From Chryseobacterium piscicola (lineage in GTDB: Bacteria > Bacteroidota > Bacteroidia > Flavobacteriales > Weeksellaceae), in the NCBI RefSeq assembly GCF_900156685.1, contig NZ_FTOJ01000003.1, forward strand, positions 124,001 to 188,000: 64,000 nucleotides of DNA, written 5' to 3'. How positions within the stretch are numbered: position 1 is the stretch's first letter; every line of letters begins with the position of its first letter. The notes beneath the pieces are model-generated. The model had not been told where the DNA came from. It saw nothing but the letters and a program-made list of their open reading frames with translations, and searched no databases. Made by a program: the position numbers and the translations under genes. This document shows, in pieces, positions 1-8,401 of this stretch.

Positions 1-137
1 CTACCACTTGCAGGAACGAATATGATTTTTCTTTTTTTTAGTTCTTTATAAATTTGTGGGAAATCTGGGCTTACCTCGTATTTAGAATTCAGAAAAGTAC
101 CGTCCATATCTGTTACAATCAGCTTTATATCCTTCAT
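1..137 (-). CDS. HAD-superfamily hydrolase, Cof type (partial)
   Basis: The reverse-strand ORF starts with ATG at 137 and runs off the left edge, so only about 45 N-terminal codons are visible. The start reads [20 protein letters not shown], which carries HAD motif I DxDGT with the nucleophile and acid at D10 and D12. About 30 residues later FVPASG fits motif II. The spacing and the DMDGT-LN pattern are typical of Cof-type phosphatases acting on sugar phosphates or flavin phosphates, but the substrate cannot be told from this fragment. A TACATTTG minus-7 box lies 45 bp upstream. Confidence 0.85.
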   Translation of the reverse strand, partial: MKDIKLIVTDMDGTFLNSKYEVSPDFPQIYKELKKRKIIFVPASG

Positions 138-441
138 TTTTCTTTTTTTTTTTGACTTTTTTTTGATGCTTTTAAGATGCACAAATGTAGGTCTTTCTAA
201 ATGATTCAGTTTTAAGCAAAGATTAATGATTCGGAGGTCACATTAGTTTATTTTTTAGATAATGAAATCTTTACATAAAAGTAATTTTTGGATTGAAAAT
301 TGGATAATCCGAAAAAAAATATTCTATCTTTCGTAAGCTTTTGTATATTTTGCTTTTAAAACCTTTTATTAATATGTAGCTGCTCGGCTGTTGTGTCGAA
401 TGATAGATGGTCTCAAATGATTATGATTTTTAGGATGCGAT
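138..441. other. Intergenic, AT-rich
   Basis: No convincing coding region in about 300 bases between the HAD gene start and the stop of the NUDIX regulator, both on the reverse strand. Apart from the minus-7 box at 182-189 I see nothing in it. Confidence 0.6.
182..189 (-). promoter_or_regulatory. Minus-7 box TACATTTG for the HAD gene
   Basis: On the reverse strand the sequence reads TACATTTG, matching the Bacteroidetes TAnnTTTG element, 44 bases before the ATG at 137. No TTG lies 17-23 bp upstream, so support is the minus-7 box only. Confidence 0.45.
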
Positions 442-1164
442 TTATTTGATGAGTTTTGTATTGTTTTTTTTGTAAATCTTTGGATCAAACTTATAATATC
501 TTGCTGCACGATGTGCTACGTTGGTCTCAATCTCATCCAGCTGAATGATATAATTGAATGAAGATATTTTTTTGTGAAAATTCTTAATATCGATATATTT
601 TTCACTAATTGCACTGTATAGCTGATATAGCTGTCTGATGGTAAATTTTTTTGGTAAAAGTTCAAAAATTATAGAGAAATCAGATTCTATCCATTTTCTG
701 ATTTCGATTAAAGATTCATTAATAATTTGATTATGATCAAAAGGCAAGTCTGGAACTTTATCTATTGGGAACCAATCTACAGTTTCATATTTACTGCAGT
801 TTATTTTTCTATTAATTTTACATAATGAGAGATAAGCCACTGTAATAATTCTGTCGATATGATGGTTATATTCTTCAGCCATCCACTGCACATCTTTTTT
901 ATTGGCTCTTTTGGGATCTGCAAAACATTTAAACTGTTTCAAGACCATTTTTTTTATCCCTGTAAGCTCAGTAAGCACGCGTTGTGCAGCATCGTCTACG
1001 TCTTCGTTGTTCATGATGAGACTTCCTGGGAGTTTTCTCTGTTTTTCTTCGGGAATATTTTCAAAATGCCTCTGTACCAAGAGAATGTTGAGTCTGTTTT
1101 CGTTGTCAAAACCAAAGACAACGCAATCTATAGAAACGTAGGTGTGTATAAAATTTGAAATCAT
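442..1164 (-). CDS. NUDIX-domain transcriptional regulator (NrtR/AraR-like)
   Basis: 240 residues. A NUDIX fold (about 8-145) is followed by a C-terminal winged-helix region (about 167-235, from KKFTIRQLYQLYSAI through HRAARYYKFD), the architecture of the NrtR family, whose members sense ADP-ribose or sugar-type ligands and repress NAD or sugar genes; some Bacteroidetes members act as arabinose regulators. The Nudix box at G47-I70 is degenerate: where active enzymes have REUxEE this protein has RVLTEL, so two catalytic glutamates are missing and hydrolysis is unlikely. The start at 1164 lies about 30 bp after a TATATTTG minus-7 box. It stands alone, so the regulated genes cannot be named. Confident about the architecture, not about the ligand. 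Confidence 0.85.
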   Translation of the reverse strand: MISNFIHTYVSIDCVVFGFDNENRLNILLVQRHFENIPEEKQRKLPGSLIMNNEDVDDAAQRVLTELTGIKKMVLKQFKCFADPKRANKKDVQWMAEEYNHHIDRIITVAYLSLCKINRKINCSKYETVDWFPIDKVPDLPFDHNQIINESLIEIRKWIESDFSIIFELLPKKFTIRQLYQLYSAISEKYIDIKNFHKKISSFNYIIQLDEIETNVAHRAARYYKFDPKIYKKNNTKLIK

Positions 1165-1193
1165 GGTTGGATGTTAGCAGTTTCGTAATATCA

Positions 1194-1201
1194 CAAATAT
1201 A
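1194..1201 (-). promoter_or_regulatory. Minus-7 box TATATTTG for the NUDIX regulator
   Basis: Reverse-strand TATATTTG 29 bases upstream of the ATG at 1164. No TTG is seen at the usual 17-23 bp further up. Confidence 0.5.
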
Positions 1202-1600
1202 AATATTCAAAAGGATTAAAAAAAATTAATTTGAATTTACGTTCTGTTAATCAATGTTTTAAGTTCAGATTGTATATAATATTAATTGCTTTTAATTTAT
1301 GATAAGCTTATGGTTTAAAAGAGGATGCTTTTTCAGTTGTATAATCTCATTTATAACTACTTAGAAGTATAATTTTTACTTAATAATATTGTTGAGATTT
1401 TGTTTTGAAATATGATATTATATACATTTTAATTCATTTTTAACTGAAATGTATTTATTCTTGAAATAGATTATTTTTTTGTTAAAACTATGTATTAGTT
1501 TATAAAAAATATTTTGATTTTTTATCTGAATTGCTTATTTTGAATTTTGATTCAATGAATTATAAAAAAAGTAGCGTTATGTGAAGCGCAATATTTTTTT

Positions 1601-1634
1601 TAAACAAAAAAAACTGTCTCCAAAGAGACAGTTT
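1601..1634 (-). terminator. Rho-independent terminator of rluB
   Basis: A perfect inverted repeat AAACTGTCTC / GAGACAGTTT (1611-1620 and 1625-1634) with a 4-base loop. On the reverse strand it is followed by a T-rich run (TTTTTGTTTA and more), 23 bp past the rluB stop. Confidence 0.85.
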
Positions 1635-1656
1635 ATATTTTAGCTAAAAAATTTTT

Positions 1657-2811
1657 CTAAAGCATTTTTAGATTATTCACTTCCAATTCTGTAAGAATTC
1701 TCCAGTGGCCTCTTTTGATGTTTTTCTTGGTTAATCCCGCAAACATTACTCTATCCAACGCTTCTACTTCATATCCTAATCTTTGGAAAATCCTTCTGAT
1801 AACACGATTCCAGCCAATATGAATCTCTATTCCTACTTCATTTCTTGGTTTACCTTCGATAAATGAAATTTGATCTACCTCTGCAATACCTTCATCCAAA
1901 CGAATACCTTCTGCAATAAGTTTTAGGTCTTCGTTCGTTAGCTTTTTATCTAAAGTTACATGATAAATTTTCTTGGCATCAAAAGAAGGATGTGTAAGTT
2001 TTTTCGTCATGTGACCATCATTTGTCAAAAGAATAACTCCGGTTGTTGAACGATCTAATCTTCCGACTGGGAAAACTCTGTATGGCGAAGCATTAGCAAC
2101 CAAATCCATTACTGTTTTTCTAGCTTTGTCATCTTTAGTAGTAGAAATATATCCTTTTGGTTTATTCAAAAGTACATAAACTGGCTTTTCTGGAGTAATA
2201 TTTTGCCCGTCAAATACCACTTTATCAGATTTTTGAACTTGGTAACCCATTTCGTTTACCACCTTTCCGTTTACTTCCACCAAACCTTGAGTAATTAACT
2301 CATCAGCCTCTCTCCTGCTGCAAATTCCAGAATTAGCGATATACTTATTAAGACGAATGGTGTCTTTATGTACATCTTGCTCTACTTTTTTGAATCTTCT
2401 TTGCTGAACGAAAGATCTTGCTTTATCTCTATCTTCATCAGTTCTTTCTGCACCTGGCCTTCTTCCATATTTCAGGCTGCCTCTTTCATATTTATCTCTG
2501 GTGTCAGAGCTTTTAGGTCTGCTACCTCCTCTGCTGTTAGTTGCTGATTTTCCGAAAGCCTTTTTATCTTCACTTGAGCTGGTAATAAAAGGTTCTTGTT
2601 CAGTTTTTGAAAATTTCTTGTCTATTCGGGCTTGGTAACTGTTGTCGCCATTTCTCCTAGAATCTGAATTTCTTTCACCTGCTTTCGGAAAAGACTTTTT
2701 AAAGGAGTCTGATCCTGAATTTCCTGATTTTGAAGCACGAGGACTGTCTGAATTTCTTGTTGAAGATCTAGGTTTTTTAGGTCTCCCCGAACTATTATTG
2801 TCTCTGCTCAT
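1657..2811 (-). CDS. rluB: 23S rRNA pseudouridine synthase, RluB/RsuA family
   Basis: 384 residues. Residues 1-150 form a low-complexity, Ser/Arg/Lys/Asp-rich tail. An S4 RNA-binding domain follows at about 152-198 (starting IRLNKYIANSGICSRREAD), then the RsuA/RluB-type catalytic domain with the signature GRLDRSTTG at 250-258, where Asp253 is the catalytic aspartate. The family converts a specific uridine to pseudouridine in 23S (RluB, E, F) or 16S (RsuA) rRNA; long flavobacterial proteins of this shape are usually called RluB. The basic tail is much longer than in E. coli and presumably contacts rRNA (inference). The start at ATG 2811 lies 15 bp from a TATCTTTG minus-7 box shared in a divergent region with aroB, and a good terminator follows the stop. 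Confidence 0.9.
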   Translation of the reverse strand: MSRDNNSSGRPKKPRSSTRNSDSPRASKSGNSGSDSFKKSFPKAGERNSDSRRNGDNSYQARIDKKFSKTEQEPFITSSSEDKKAFGKSATNSRGGSRPKSSDTRDKYERGSLKYGRRPGAERTDEDRDKARSFVQQRRFKKVEQDVHKDTIRLNKYIANSGICSRREADELITQGLVEVNGKVVNEMGYQVQKSDKVVFDGQNITPEKPVYVLLNKPKGYISTTKDDKARKTVMDLVANASPYRVFPVGRLDRSTTGVILLTNDGHMTKKLTHPSFDAKKIYHVTLDKKLTNEDLKLIAEGIRLDEGIAEVDQISFIEGKPRNEVGIEIHIGWNRVIRRIFQRLGYEVEALDRVMFAGLTKKNIKRGHWRILTELEVNNLKML

Positions 2812-2825
2812 TCTAAATATTTTTG

Positions 2826-2882
2826 CAAAGATAGTAATTTAGTTACGAGTTAGAAATTAAGAATCATAACTTTGTAACTTTG
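2826..2882. promoter_or_regulatory. Divergent promoter region rluB / aroB with tandem minus-7 boxes
   Basis: On the reverse strand TATCTTTG (2826-2833) serves rluB. On the forward strand two copies of TAACTTTG stand head to tail at 2867-2874 and 2875-2882, 27 bp before the aroB ATG at 2910. The TTG at 2880 that opens the longest aroB ORF is the last three bases of the second box, so it is probably not a start codon. Confidence 0.6.
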
Positions 2883-2909
2883 TACAGCTTTAAATTATCA
2901 AAAAATTAT

Positions 2910-3959
2910 ATGATGATTACTTTATTAGACGAAAATTTCTCGCAAATCAATCAATTTTTAAGTGAAAAATCATTCAGTAAAATTTTTATTTTAGTAGATG
3001 AAAATACTCACGAATATTGTCTTCCTATACTTTTGGGAAATTTAGAAACAGAAATTAGTTTTGAAATTTTGGAAGTGGAACCTGGTGAAGAGATGAAAAA
3101 CATTCAGACTGCCAATCATTTATGGGAAATTTTAACAGAGATGCAAGCCGATAGAAAAGCCTTGATCATCAATCTTGGTGGCGGAGTTATCACAGATATG
3201 GGCGGTTTTGTAGCTTCTACCTATAAAAGAGGAATTCAGTTTATTAATATTCCTACTACTCTTCTTTCTATGTGTGACGCTTCTATTGGTGGAAAAACAG
3301 GAATTGATTTGATGCATTACAAAAATATGGTGGGAACATTTTCTTTCCCTGAACAAATTTATGTGTATACAAAATTTTTAGATACGCTTCCGGCGAATGA
3401 ATTGAAAAGCGGATTTGCAGAAATGCTAAAACATGGTTTGATTGCCGATAAAAAACACTGGGAAGATTTAATTCAATTAAACGATGTAGATGTGTTGGGT
3501 GTAGAATCTTTCATTGCAAAGTCTATGGAGATAAAGCAGGAAGTTGTAAATGCCGATTTTCATGAGAAAAATGTGAGAAAAACTTTAAATTTCGGCCATA
3601 CAATTGGTCATGCCATCGAAAGTCTATGTCTTCAGAACCAAAACCCCATCCTTCACGGTGAAGCGGTTGCACTGGGAATGATCTGCGAAAGCCATCTTTC
3701 TTACCTCGAAAGTTTGATTTCTAAAGAAGATTCAGATTTAATTGTAGAAAATATTCAGAGATATTTCAGTTTTATCAACTTAAGTGATTTTAAGGATGAA
3801 GAAATTTTCAACCTATTATTAAATGATAAGAAAAATACAGATGAAAAGATCAACTTTTCTTTGCTTTCCGGAATAGGTTCTTGTGTCTTTGATCATGAAT
3901 GTAATACTGATAATATTAAAAAATCATTGGATTTTTATAAAGAACTTAGTGGATTTTGA
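2910..3959 (+). CDS. aroB: 3-dehydroquinate synthase
   Basis: About 349 residues. It converts DAHP to 3-dehydroquinate, second step of the shikimate pathway, in the cytoplasm with NAD and a divalent metal. Visible signatures: the nucleotide-binding segment GGGVITDMGGFVASTYKRG, the substrate loop TTLLSMCDASIGGKTGID, and metal ligands in NFGHTIGHAIES and HGEAVALGM. The ORF is open from a TTG at 2880, but that TTG overlaps a TAACTTTG promoter box, so I place the start at ATG 2910 (ATG 2913 is equally possible). Divergent from rluB; no other aro gene is adjacent. The C-terminus (KSLDFYKELSGF) is complete and the length is normal for the family. Confidence 0.93.
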   Translation: MMITLLDENFSQINQFLSEKSFSKIFILVDENTHEYCLPILLGNLETEISFEILEVEPGEEMKNIQTANHLWEILTEMQADRKALIINLGGGVITDMGGFVASTYKRGIQFINIPTTLLSMCDASIGGKTGIDLMHYKNMVGTFSFPEQIYVYTKFLDTLPANELKSGFAEMLKHGLIADKKHWEDLIQLNDVDVLGVESFIAKSMEIKQEVVNADFHEKNVRKTLNFGHTIGHAIESLCLQNQNPILHGEAVALGMICESHLSYLESLISKEDSDLIVENIQRYFSFINLSDFKDEEIFNLLLNDKKNTDEKINFSLLSGIGSCVFDHECNTDNIKKSLDFYKELSGF

Positions 3960-4212
3960 TTTTGAAAATAATAGAAATACATGATTAAAATCATGTGCAG
4001 CTTTTGATGATATGTCAATTGTTATTGTTGCAATTATTTGGTTTTTAGTTAGATATATTCGAGGCTATTCACAAATGTGAGTAGCTTTAATTTTTTAGGA
4101 AACATCAAATATTAATTTTTGGCAAAGTATTTGGAAGACTCCACACGTCTTATTAAAAAAAGACAATCAAAATTTAAAATAAGAATAAGTAAAATATTAA
4201 AAATTTAAAGTT

Positions 4213-4860
4213 ATGAAAAAGTTAATTTTAGGACTAGCGGTTACAGCAAGTTCATTAGCATTCGCTCAAACAACAACAACAAAATCAATGTCTTCATCAG
4301 ATGTAAGATTTGGTATCAAAGGTGGTATGAACGTGTCTTCTTTATCGAAAGATGGTACATTAGAAGATCAAGGATCTAAAATTGGTTTTAATGCTGGTTT
4401 ATTTGCAACGATTCCGGTAGCAGAATCTTTCAGCATTCAGCCAGAGGTTTTATATACACAATATGGTGATAAATATGATTATAGAGCACCAATTTCAAAC
4501 GATAGAATCTCATATGCAAGACAATTAGATTATGTAGCTGTACCTGTGATGTTCCAGTACAATTTTATTCCAAATTTTTATGTAGAAGCTGGTCCTGAAT
4601 TCGGACTTTTAGTGAGTGCTAAAAATAAATTGAAAAACGAGTCTAATAATGATCCTTTAAATACAACTGGAAATTATAAAGACGATTTGAATACCTTTAA
4701 TTTAGGTATTGGTCTTGGTGCTGGTTATTATTTCACAGATAATATTGGTATTACAGCGAGATATACAGCTGGTGTAACTGATGTTGCTAAAGACAGACCA
4801 AATGGTTCTGATGCTGTAAGAAACAACAACTTTGCAGTTGGTTTAGCTTACAAATTCTAA
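4213..4860 (+). CDS. Outer-membrane beta-barrel protein (porin family)
   Basis: 215 residues with a signal peptide MKKLILGLAVTASSLAFAQ (cleavage after AQ). The mature part alternates short hydrophobic strands (FGIKGGMNVSSL, IGFNAGLFATIP, FSIQPEVLYTQYG, NFYVEAGPEFGLL, FNLGIGLGAGYYFTDNIGITARY) and ends in a terminal Phe (FAVGLAYKF), as expected for an eight-strand barrel of the OMP_b-brl_2/PorT-like group common in Bacteroidetes. Such proteins sit in the outer membrane; the exact role is unknown. It is a single gene, with a strong terminator after it that also serves the convergent purF. Confidence 0.85.
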   Translation: MKKLILGLAVTASSLAFAQTTTTKSMSSSDVRFGIKGGMNVSSLSKDGTLEDQGSKIGFNAGLFATIPVAESFSIQPEVLYTQYGDKYDYRAPISNDRISYARQLDYVAVPVMFQYNFIPNFYVEAGPEFGLLVSAKNKLKNESNNDPLNTTGNYKDDLNTFNLGIGLGAGYYFTDNIGITARYTAGVTDVAKDRPNGSDAVRNNNFAVGLAYKF

Positions 4861-4884
4861 TAAGAAAAAATCTTAGTTTCAATA

Positions 4885-4926
4885 AAAAAGGTCAGGTTTT
4901 CATTACGAAACCTGACCTTTTTATTT
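4885..4926. terminator. Bidirectional terminator between the barrel gene and purF
   Basis: Inverted repeat AAAGGTCAGGTTTTC / GAAACCTGACCTTT around the loop ATTAC, with A-runs on the left and T-runs on the right. It can terminate both the barrel gene (+) and purF (-). Confidence 0.88.
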
Positions 4927-4942
4927 TATTTCAAGAAAAAAA

Positions 4943-6442
4943 TTAATTGAATAATTCAATCTCCTCTCCTTTTGCTACTGGATATTCTTCTGTGAAGCAT
5001 CCAAAACAATGGTTGGAAGAACCTAAAATTACTTTTAAATTTTCTGTACTTAAGAATTCTAAAGAATCTACTCCCAGATAATCTCTTAATTCTTCGGTCG
5101 ACATATTTGCAGAAATCAAATCGTCTTTCGAAGGCGTATCAATTCCCAAATAACATGGTGCAATAATGGGCGGAGAAACACTTCTGAAATGAATTTCTTT
5201 AACACCTGCTTCTTTCAGAATTTTAACCAATCTCTTAGAAGTCGTACCACGAACGATGGAATCGTCAATAATTACTACTCTTTTACCTTTGATTTCAGAA
5301 ATAATTGGGTTTAGTTTCAAATTCACTACCCTTTCTCTCATTTCCTGAGTCGGAACGATGAAACTTCTACCAATGTATCTGTTTTTAATCAAAACCGGGC
5401 GGAAAGGTATTCCGGAGGCTTTAGAAAAACCAATTGCAGCAGGAACTCCCGAATCTGGAACTCCAATCACAATATCAGCTTCTACAGGAGCCTGTTCCCA
5501 TATTTTTTCACCAGATTTTTCTCTGATTTCGTAAACGTTGATGTTTTCTAAAGTAGAGTCCGGTCTTGCAAAATAAATGTATTCAAACGAACAGATTCTT
5601 TGTTTTCCTCTTTCTTCATTCACCATGTAAGAATTCAATTTTCCAGGTTCGTTTTCATTGGTATAAATGATTTCTCCAGGAAGAATGTCTCTTACATATT
5701 GAGCTCCAACAGCGTCTAATGCTACCGATTCTGAAGCTACAACATACGTTTTTTCGTCTATAGCACCTAAAACCAAAGGTCTTATACCGTTGAAATCTCT
5801 GAATGCAAAGAATTTGTTTCTCGTCATTCCGACCACAGAATAGGCACCTTCAATTTTCTCCATTGTTGCTTTAATAGCACCACGAAGACCTAAATCAAGA
5901 TTTTTTTGAATTAATCTTAAAATAACCTCAGAATCTGAAGTGGCTCTGAAAACAACGCCTTCAGCTTCCAATTCTGTTTTTAATTCTCTCGCGTTGGTTA
6001 AATTACCATTGTGAGCGATAGAAAGTATAATCTGGTCATATTCGTTTTTGGCAAAAAATGGCTGAAAATTATATTTCTTTTTGTCTCCTGCAGTTGTGTA
6101 ACGGGTATGACCGATTGCAGAATTTCCCATAAAAGTTTCCGGTTCCTGGATCTCTTTATAAACATCCAAAACCAAACCTTCATCTTTCATATTTGTGATT
6201 TTCCCTTCCTTAAGAACAGAAATACCACAAGCTTCTTGGCCTCTGTGCTGTAAAGCAAAAAGCCCGAACTGTGAAAGAGAAAACGTATCGAGATCATTAT
6301 CAGAATACATCCCGAAGATACCGCACTCCTCATTCGGAGCGTCTAGTCTTTCTTCTTCCTGCGTTCTGAAAAGATTTCTGCCGTAAGTTTCAGTTTCAAA
6401 CTGTTTTAAATATTCACTTTTATGAATGTCTAAACTTTTCAT
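4943..6442 (-). CDS. purF: Amidophosphoribosyltransferase
   Basis: 499 residues. It catalyses the first committed step of purine synthesis, PRPP plus glutamine to 5-phosphoribosylamine. The N-terminal glutamine amidotransferase nucleophile is C40 in NEECGIFGMYSD, so the first 39 residues look like a propeptide removed by self-cleavage. The PRPP-binding loop VVIIDDSIVRGTTSKRL lies in the C-terminal phosphoribosyltransferase domain. Four cysteines in RICSFEYIYF, PPIIAPCYLGID and HCFGCF match those binding the 4Fe-4S cluster in the Bacillus-type enzyme, so this is the oxygen-sensitive iron-sulfur form. purC lies upstream on the same strand, separated by a decayed four-helix-bundle gene. Confidence 0.96.
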   Translation of the reverse strand: MKSLDIHKSEYLKQFETETYGRNLFRTQEEERLDAPNEECGIFGMYSDNDLDTFSLSQFGLFALQHRGQEACGISVLKEGKITNMKDEGLVLDVYKEIQEPETFMGNSAIGHTRYTTAGDKKKYNFQPFFAKNEYDQIILSIAHNGNLTNARELKTELEAEGVVFRATSDSEVILRLIQKNLDLGLRGAIKATMEKIEGAYSVVGMTRNKFFAFRDFNGIRPLVLGAIDEKTYVVASESVALDAVGAQYVRDILPGEIIYTNENEPGKLNSYMVNEERGKQRICSFEYIYFARPDSTLENINVYEIREKSGEKIWEQAPVEADIVIGVPDSGVPAAIGFSKASGIPFRPVLIKNRYIGRSFIVPTQEMRERVVNLKLNPIISEIKGKRVVIIDDSIVRGTTSKRLVKILKEAGVKEIHFRSVSPPIIAPCYLGIDTPSKDDLISANMSTEELRDYLGVDSLEFLSTENLKVILGSSNHCFGCFTEEYPVAKGEEIELFN

Positions 6443-6458
6443 TTCTATTTTTTCTAAA

Positions 6459-6490
6459 TTAGAAGTTAGATATTAGATGTTAGAGATTAG
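6459..6490 (+). repeat. Left arm of an inverted repeat (TTAGAAGTTAGATATTAGA type)
   Basis: TTAGAAGTTAGATATTAG followed by ATGTTAG and related TTAG units. The same sequence, imperfect and in opposite orientation, occurs at 6870-6902. The two arms enclose the four-helix-bundle relic exactly in the purC-purF gap. Confidence 0.6.
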
Positions 6491-6506
6491 TCTAAGTTAA
6501 CTTCAA

Positions 6507-6868
6507 TTATAATTTTAAACTTGTCTTTAATGAGTAAATCATTTTCTGTATCTCAGTTAAAAGTTCTTTTAGAGGCAGGATTTTAGTTTCAGAAATAAAA
6601 TTTAAGTCAATTAATAATTGTAATTGAGTTTGTAATTCATGTGTTGATCCAAACGCAATCCCAAGAAATTGATAAAATTCATTCTTAATTATTTCTTGCT
6701 GCTTCTTCTGCGATATTTGAAGGGATTGAAACAGTACATCTTCTGATTTGAGAAAGTAAACCAAATTTTTCTTCGACTGGAAGGTTCTGCAGTAACCAAA
6801 TAAACTTCTTTTAATAAGGCCATTGACTTACTCTAAACTTTCAAATCTTCAATTCGATGTGATTTCAT
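6507..6868 (-). pseudogene. Four-helix-bundle (S23/IVP-type) protein, decayed
   Basis: The family is small (about 120 residues) and known from rRNA intervening sequences and as stand-alone genes of unknown role. Joining frames from ATG 6868 gives MKSHRIEDLKV(stop)SKSMALLKEVYLVTAE, then a frameshift, LPVEEKFGLLSQIRR and VSIPSNIAEEAARNN, a second frameshift, KNEFYQFLGIAFGSTHELQ and finally IQKMIYSLKTSLKL. The stop is a TAG where the family has Trp (TGG). Each frameshift looks like one extra base (a C after GAA; a T after AATAAT). The intact 85-codon ORF at 6507-6764 is therefore only the C-terminal part in a wrong N-terminal frame. It lies between purC and purF inside an inverted repeat. Confidence 0.8.
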
Positions 6869-6869
6869 A

Positions 6870-6902
6870 CTAACTTCTAATATCTAGCTTCTAACTTCTA
6901 AA
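6870..6902 (-). repeat. Right arm of the inverted repeat flanking the four-helix-bundle relic
   Basis: Read on the reverse strand it is TTAGAAGTTAGAAGCTAGAT followed by ATTAGAAGTTAG, matching the left arm at 6459-6490 in inverted orientation with small gaps. It ends only a few bases from the purC stop codon. Confidence 0.6.
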
Positions 6903-6904
6903 CT

Positions 6905-7627
6905 TTATTTATTAAGTAAAGTTTTCAGTCTGTTGTAGATCTCCACGTAAGCTTCAGTTACTTCACCTAGATCTCTTCTGAATCTGTCTTTATCTAGTTT
7001 TTTCATCGTATCCTTGTCCCAAAGTCTGCAAGTATCAGGAGAAATTTCGTCAGCAAGAATGATTTCTCCAGTCGAAGTTTTTCCTAATTCAATTTTGAAA
7101 TCCACTAAAATGATATTCATTTTATCAAAAAGATCGATTAGGATTTGATTGATTTCTGCAGTTAGTGCATACATTTCATTAAGCTCTTCATAAGTTGCTG
7201 CACCCAAGAAAACGGCATGGTGATCGTTGATAAGCGGATCTCCTAATTCATCTTTTTTGTAGCAAATATCGAAGATTGTTACGGGAGATTTAATCCCCTC
7301 TTCAACACCTAATCTCTGAGCCATGCTTCCTGCAGAATAGTTTCTTACCACCATTTCCAAAGGAATAATTGATACTTTTTTTACCAATTGCTCTCTTTCG
7401 TCTATTTGTTTGATGAAATGAGTTTTAATTCCTTTTTCATTTAAATATTCAAAAATAAGGGTAGTGATGGCATTGTTCATTTCGCCTTTCAAATCTACAG
7501 ATCCTCTTTTTTGAGCATTAAATGCTGTTGCATCGTCTTTGAAACGTACTACAACTTCTTCAGGATTTTCGGTTGCAAATACTTGTTTTGCTTTCCCTTC
7601 GTACAACATTTCTAGCTTTTGACTCAT
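6905..7627 (-). CDS. purC: Phosphoribosylaminoimidazole-succinocarboxamide synthase
   Basis: 240 residues, normal length for the short bacterial SAICAR synthase. It couples aspartate to CAIR with ATP in purine synthesis. Recognisable segments: [12 protein letters not shown] at the start (ATP-site glycine-rich strand), [24 protein letters not shown], and the SAICAR signature LVDFKIELG with [13 protein letters not shown]. Transcribed toward purF, probably once an operon with it, now interrupted by the inverted-repeat unit. The start at ATG 7627 gives [15 protein letters not shown], the usual N-terminus. Confidence 0.96.
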   Translation of the reverse strand: MSQKLEMLYEGKAKQVFATENPEEVVVRFKDDATAFNAQKRGSVDLKGEMNNAITTLIFEYLNEKGIKTHFIKQIDEREQLVKKVSIIPLEMVVRNYSAGSMAQRLGVEEGIKSPVTIFDICYKKDELGDPLINDHHAVFLGAATYEELNEMYALTAEINQILIDLFDKMNIILVDFKIELGKTSTGEIILADEISPDTCRLWDKDTMKKLDKDRFRRDLGEVTEAYVEIYNRLKTLLNK

Positions 7628-7704
7628 AATTTTTTTACTTTTTTTTTACTTTAGAAAACCTTGAATCAAAGGTTTTCGATTATGGTTAGATTTATATTAC
7701 TTTA

Positions 7705-8400
7705 TTATTTAATTAAAATTCCGGTTAAAACAGCTAATCCAAAACTTAGTAATGTACCTATTAATACATATTCTGTGAGTTTGCGCTGTTTTGCTTGTGC
7801 CAAATCACTGAATCTGAAAACTGATTTTGCTGCCACCATAAAACCTACGCCTTCCCAATGATTTACCATAATAAATGTGAAAACCAAAAGACGTTCTAAA
7901 ATCCCGATATATTTTCCAGCGTTTGATAAAGATTCTGTTTGTAGACTTCCTGCCTGTTCATTTACAGGAGTCCACGATGACAATATTAGTTTAATAAAAA
8001 TGGAAGCCGGCGAGGTTAAAAATAAAGTAGCCATCAAAATTTTCAAAAAATCTTTATTTTTCAGAAAATTAAATTCAAATTCATTAAAATAAAGAGAAAC
8101 CCCTCCGATTACTGCTATATGAAGAATCTGATCGATGAAAAACCATTTTTTTGTTGTCTGTATATTTTGAAAACTTAGCTTGCAAACGTCAATAATAAAA
8201 TGGGTGATTCCTACCAAAACAGCTACCCACCAAAGCTCAAGATTCCAAAGAAAAATAAAACTTAAAACAGTGTGTATCAAAACGTGAAGGTACAAATATT
8301 TACTCTTCAGTTTTTTGTTTTCTTTATCTGCAACCCAAGAATTTGGCTGAAGAATAAAATCTCCGAGTAAATGCGCCAATATGAGTTGAATAAAAATCAT
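7705..8400 (-). CDS. DUF3307 membrane protein
   Basis: 231 residues, strongly hydrophobic, with five or six likely membrane helices (for example ILAHLLGDFILQP, YLHVLIHTVLSFIFLWNL, WWVAVLVGITHFIIDVCKL, ILHIAVIGGVSLYF, LIGTLLSFGLAVLTGILI). The N-terminus LAHLLGDFILQP and the HFIID segment match the DUF3307 family, inner-membrane proteins of unknown function. It starts 1 bp after the satD-like regulator stop, so the two are almost certainly co-transcribed and functionally paired, a pairing I believe is common in Bacteroidetes. Histidines and aspartates inside the helices are conserved features of the family. Confidence 0.85.
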   Translation of the reverse strand: MIFIQLILAHLLGDFILQPNSWVADKENKKLKSKYLYLHVLIHTVLSFIFLWNLELWWVAVLVGITHFIIDVCKLSFQNIQTTKKWFFIDQILHIAVIGGVSLYFNEFEFNFLKNKDFLKILMATLFLTSPASIFIKLILSSWTPVNEQAGSLQTESLSNAGKYIGILERLLVFTFIMVNHWEGVGFMVAAKSVFRFSDLAQAKQRKLTEYVLIGTLLSFGLAVLTGILIK

Positions 8401-8401
8401 C

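Larger units (their letters stand above)
1165..1656. other. Long AT-rich intergenic region
   Basis: About 490 very AT-rich bases between the NUDIX regulator and rluB. It contains the regulator promoter at its left end and the rluB terminator at its right end. No ORF or other structured element is supported. Confidence 0.6.
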
